A DNA stretch of 20,244 bases from Nemertoderma westbladi. Its lineage: Eukaryota; Xenacoelomorpha; Nemertodermatida; Nemertodermatidae. A program made the translations under genes and the position numbers. The DNA is taken from positions 1-20,244 of the forward strand of contig JAUCBJ010004225.1 of assembly GCA_032718475.1 (NCBI GenBank), written 5' to 3'. This document shows, one piece after another, positions 17,661 to 20,244 of the stretch (position 1 is its first letter; each line of letters begins with the position of its first letter). Under the pieces are notes generated by a model. The model was not told the origin of the DNA and made no database searches. It saw only the letters and a list, made by a program, of their open reading frames with translations.

Positions 17661-17838
17661 AGATAATATTTTATTTACTTAGTTTAGTCTTAGTTATTTT
17701 TCTAGTAGCGGGATTGAGTTAGTTTTATTCTATTGTGCCTTTTAGGGTTAGAAGTAAATATAAACTGATTATTTTGATACAGATTTATATTTAATTTCTC
17801 AACTTGGTTCTGAATTCAATACAAGCTGTTGTTTTCCC

Positions 17839-18406
17839 ATGGCAGAAGGTCTCCATCTCGATAGAGAATCTTCGCCCCAACTGTCTCTAACTCAGGAACG
17901 CGTGGACGTGGACGACAGCCCAATGCATTGCAGCCCGGACTCGGGGATAGCCTCCCACGCACCGGAACTGGAGGCGCGTCAGTGCTCGGGATGCCTGACA
18001 CCGGGGATGGTGAACCACCACGAGGGATTCACCGATGGCGATCGGTTGCAGGGATGCGACGAAGGCCGTCGCGACACTCCCGGTCCCGCGGAGGTACACA
18101 GAACTGAGCGCTCCCCTCCCATGGAAGGCCATCGGATTGTTCCAGAACACAACGGCCCCACCAACCACCATCCGCCAACACCGCCGGACGAAGAACTACT
18201 GGACAGCTATAGCCCCGGGCGTGCGTCCGACGATCTACTGGACGGGGGAATGTCCATGGACGACGGATTCGCGGACAGTCCCTCCGGTATTATGGACGGT
18301 CTCCATAGCGACGGGATTACCAACACTAAACGTTACGAATGCGAAGAATGTAGTTACGCTTGTAGCGCCGCCACCGCATACCACATACACATGAGGAAAC
18401 ACACAG
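17839..18406 (+). CDS. First coding exon of a C2H2 zinc-finger protein (partial)
   Basis: The exon encodes 189 residues plus one base. Residues 1-~160 are acidic, rich in Pro, Ser, Asp and Gly, and probably disordered (HHPPTPPDEELLDSYSPG, then a Met/Asp/Gly-rich DDLLDGGMSMDDGFADSPSG). A canonical C2H2 finger follows: Cys168, Cys171, His184, His188 (C-x2-C-x12-H-x3-H), with linker start HTG. The exon stops at CAG|GTAAGG (GT at 18407-18408), a near-perfect donor, in phase 1 within the Gly of the HTG linker, a common place for introns in multi-finger genes. The start ATG has G at +4, and an in-frame TAA lies at 17761. Further fingers should lie beyond the window. Most likely a nuclear DNA-binding regulator. 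I cannot assign an orthologue. The frame read past 18406 (to 18462) is intron. Confidence 0.8.
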
Positions 18407-18721
18407 GTAAGGCACCACTCTGTGTACCGGTATCTATTAACCATACTGCCACACTGCCATAATCCTCCTATTCCTGTTTATCTGTTTATCCTTTTGTCCT
18501 TGGGATTTTGTAATTAGGACATATATTATTTACCCCTTCGCGCGTAAACAAACCCTAATTAAAAACCTGCATCTAGTGTAGCCATATTTATATGTCATTA
18601 CAGCTGCGATTAATTTAATCGCGTTAATATGCGTTTCTGGAATCTGTCCACTAAATGTTATTGGCGTGATGCCCGGAAGGGCCAGTGGTATTTTAATAAA
18701 ATGATGTTTGGGTTGCAGATA

Positions 18722-18750
18722 GGGGGTGAGGGGGGGGGGGGGGAGTGGGG
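18722..18750 (+). repeat. G-rich tract with a 14-G run
   Basis: Runs of 5, 14 and 4 G occur within 29 bases, the long run at 18730-18743. On the RNA-like strand this could fold into a G-quadruplex. Such runs are also prone to length error in sequencing. Confidence 0.8.
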
Positions 18751-18772
18751 TGTGACTTTCGACGCAATAAAA

Positions 18773-19004
18773 ATTCATCCCTCTCCAGGGGAAATTCGAC
18801 GCAAATAACAGCTGATTACTCTCAAAAATAAAACTGTAACCTGTTCTATTGTGCTTAGTTAATTGTTTTGGTTAAAATAACGTGCCATTGTAACCTGCTC
18901 CTTTCCCTAAATTGATAATTAATAACATTGAGGGATACTATTTCGCCAAGATGGGATTTGCGTCCAGTTTCCCCCCTTTGATGATGACAATTTATATTTA
19001 CATT
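18773..19004 (+). repeat. Dispersed repeat, longest copy (intronic)
   Basis: It starts at ATTCATCCCTCTCC and ends near ATATTTACATT, about 232 bp. It matches 19987-20208 over its full length and 8611-8710 over the core. It has no coding potential and no terminal repeats that I can see. Confidence 0.8.
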
Positions 19005-19986
19005 CTACTGTAACTTTTTAACACCAACTGGGAAAACACCAATGATTATGATATTAATAATGATTAACTAATTTTAATTATAATTATAAGATAATATTAA
19101 TTATTAATAGTTACGAAATGTCACTTTTGTACTTAATTTGGGCGAATCTCTGGATTTTGGTTTAGGTCATCGAATCGAATTGGTCATCGAATTAAATTCT
19201 TACCATAGCGAGCGGGAACATTAATCACAATTCATTAAATTTAATAACATATATATGTCGTTTTTATATATTACAAATTCGAAGCGTAGAGTTTCTCCGC
19301 TTCGAGCGGCTTTTTCAAAAGGTGCTGTTTAAAGGGAGCCAAACTCTTCTGAGTTAGCCACTTTTAAAAGGGACCGTTTAAGGTGGCTATTTTAGGGTGA
19401 TGACATTATTGGCTGGTAGTGGTGTATATGTATTTTTCACAGTAAATTTATGTATTTTCCATATAAAAATATAATTACCATATTATTATATGCTTCCATG
19501 TGGCATGTTGTTATTATTTAAAACAATCATTCAACAGTCATTGGCACTGGTTACTGTACTTACAATCTAATTTTGCTTGCAATCAGCTGCGTTGTTTTTC
19601 AGTTTTTTTTTCAATCAGATCATTTTAGCCGCTGGTGCTGGACAAGAGAAACAGTCCTATCGCCCACAGCGCTACTCATCTATACACATCGAACGATAAA
19701 AACCGCATTAAAGTCAAATCCGCCCATCTGAAGAATTACACGTTTTCACTTCTCGGTCAAACTTATATTTGAATTTTCTATGCATATGAAGAATTTGAAT
19801 TTTTAATTTGATCCTTATTAAGTGTTTTACAGTGCTTATTTACTATCTCATAACATATACAGATACGAATTCATTTATTGTTTTGGTTCTGCAACTTGGG
19901 TCAAAGTCAAACATTTAATTGTTAAAAAATTTTATATATTTGTTATTGTCCGCTGTTTTTATTGCAGATTGTAGACTGTAATCATA
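19005..19986. other. AT-rich intronic stretch between repeat copies
   Basis: No exon recognised. A duplicated GGTCATCGAAT (near 19166 and 19181) and a stray ATTGTTTTGGTT (near 19876) that matches one word of the dispersed repeat are the only features noted. Confidence 0.5.
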
Positions 19987-20208
19987 ATTCATCCCTCTCC
20001 AGAGAAAATCAACGCAAATAACAGTTGATCACTAAAATATAACTGTAACCTGTAATATTGCCTATTGTTTTGGTTAGAATAACATGCCACTGTAACCTGC
20101 TCCTTTCCCTTAATTGTTGTATTGTATAGTCATTGAGGCGAGATTTTAATTCGCTGAGTTGGGGATTTTTGTCCACTGTCTCATTTATTGACTACAATAT
20201 TTACATTG
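19987..20208 (+). repeat. Dispersed repeat, second intronic copy
   Basis: Begins ATTCATCCCTCTCC, contains CTGTAACCTG, ATTGTTTTGGTTA and CTGCTCCTTTCCCTTAATTG, and ends near ATATTTACATTG. It has the same orientation as the copy at 18773-19004, about 1 kb away, and is clearly diverged from it, so this is not a recent tandem duplication. Confidence 0.8.
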
Positions 20209-20244
20209 ATCGTGTGGAATCAACAGCATCTCTCCTGCCATATG

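Larger units (their letters stand above)
18407..20244 (+). other. First intron of the zinc-finger gene (3' end outside)
   Basis: It starts with a consensus donor. No exon with another C2H2 finger or a matching phase-1 acceptor was found before the window ends, so the intron is at least 1.8 kb. It contains a G tract (18722-18750) and two full copies of the dispersed repeat. Around 19270-19405 it has short inverted words: CGAAGCG..CGCTTCG, and TAGCCAC..GTGGCTA. Confidence 0.6.

Noticed and set aside
17816-18171. Minus-strand ORFs opposite the zinc-finger exon
   Set aside because: Shadows of the exon. The plus-strand frame has the canonical finger and the splice donor.
19640-19760. Possible KLF-like finger exon (words resembling KSxHLK in one frame)
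   Set aside because: No paired cysteines, no HTG linker and no acceptor in phase. The likeness is a few residues only.

Overview
The window looks like nuclear DNA of an invertebrate animal, probably marine. It has an AT-rich background with small CpG-rich islands of coding sequence, one complete eukaryote-specific gene (TXNL1 type), a C2H2 zinc-finger exon ending at a consensus splice donor, decayed non-LTR retrotransposons, tRNA-derived SINEs, several TIR/foldback elements and a minisatellite. There is no operon structure, no CRISPR, and no rRNA or genuine tRNA gene. The phylum cannot be decided from what I can read.

Layout. 1-2330 is gene-free: a perfect hairpin (416-445), a pair of ~140-160 bp inverted arms (722-862 and 1888-2048), a CpG-rich island (1640-1785) and an AGTAA-rich simple repeat. 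2366-3244 is an uninterrupted, complete thioredoxin-like protein 1 gene with poly(A) signals just after it. 4293-7299 is a tandem array of exactly 97 copies of a 31-bp unit in which I saw no variant. 7300-11400 is non-coding and repeat-rich: a 185-bp TIR element with a GGATCC-rich end, a dispersed repeat, a tRNA-derived SINE and a 56-codon protein-like open stretch.

11430-13040 holds a broken non-LTR retrotransposon (copy A), interrupted by a second SINE head and followed head-to-tail by the 5' piece of another copy (C). 14419-16443 is a 2.0-kb element with ~338-bp terminal inverted repeats, about 98-99% alike, flanked by TA. Its interior carries a minus-strand fragment of the same retrotransposon (copy B), in which endonuclease and reverse-transcriptase parts are joined in frame. 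A second, smaller TA-flanked foldback element follows at once (16497-16723), then a degenerate 16-bp tandem repeat.

17450-18406 is the probable promoter, leader and first coding exon of a zinc-finger gene on the plus strand. Its intron fills the rest of the window and contains a G tract and two copies of the dispersed repeat also seen near 8.6 kb.

The two host genes show no functional link. The window is best read as two genes separated by about 14 kb of mobile and tandem-repeat DNA. The observations most worth a second look are the perfectly uniform 97 x 31 bp array, the composite TIR element carrying a retrotransposon piece, and the intronless TXNL1. I found no convincing new multi-gene system.
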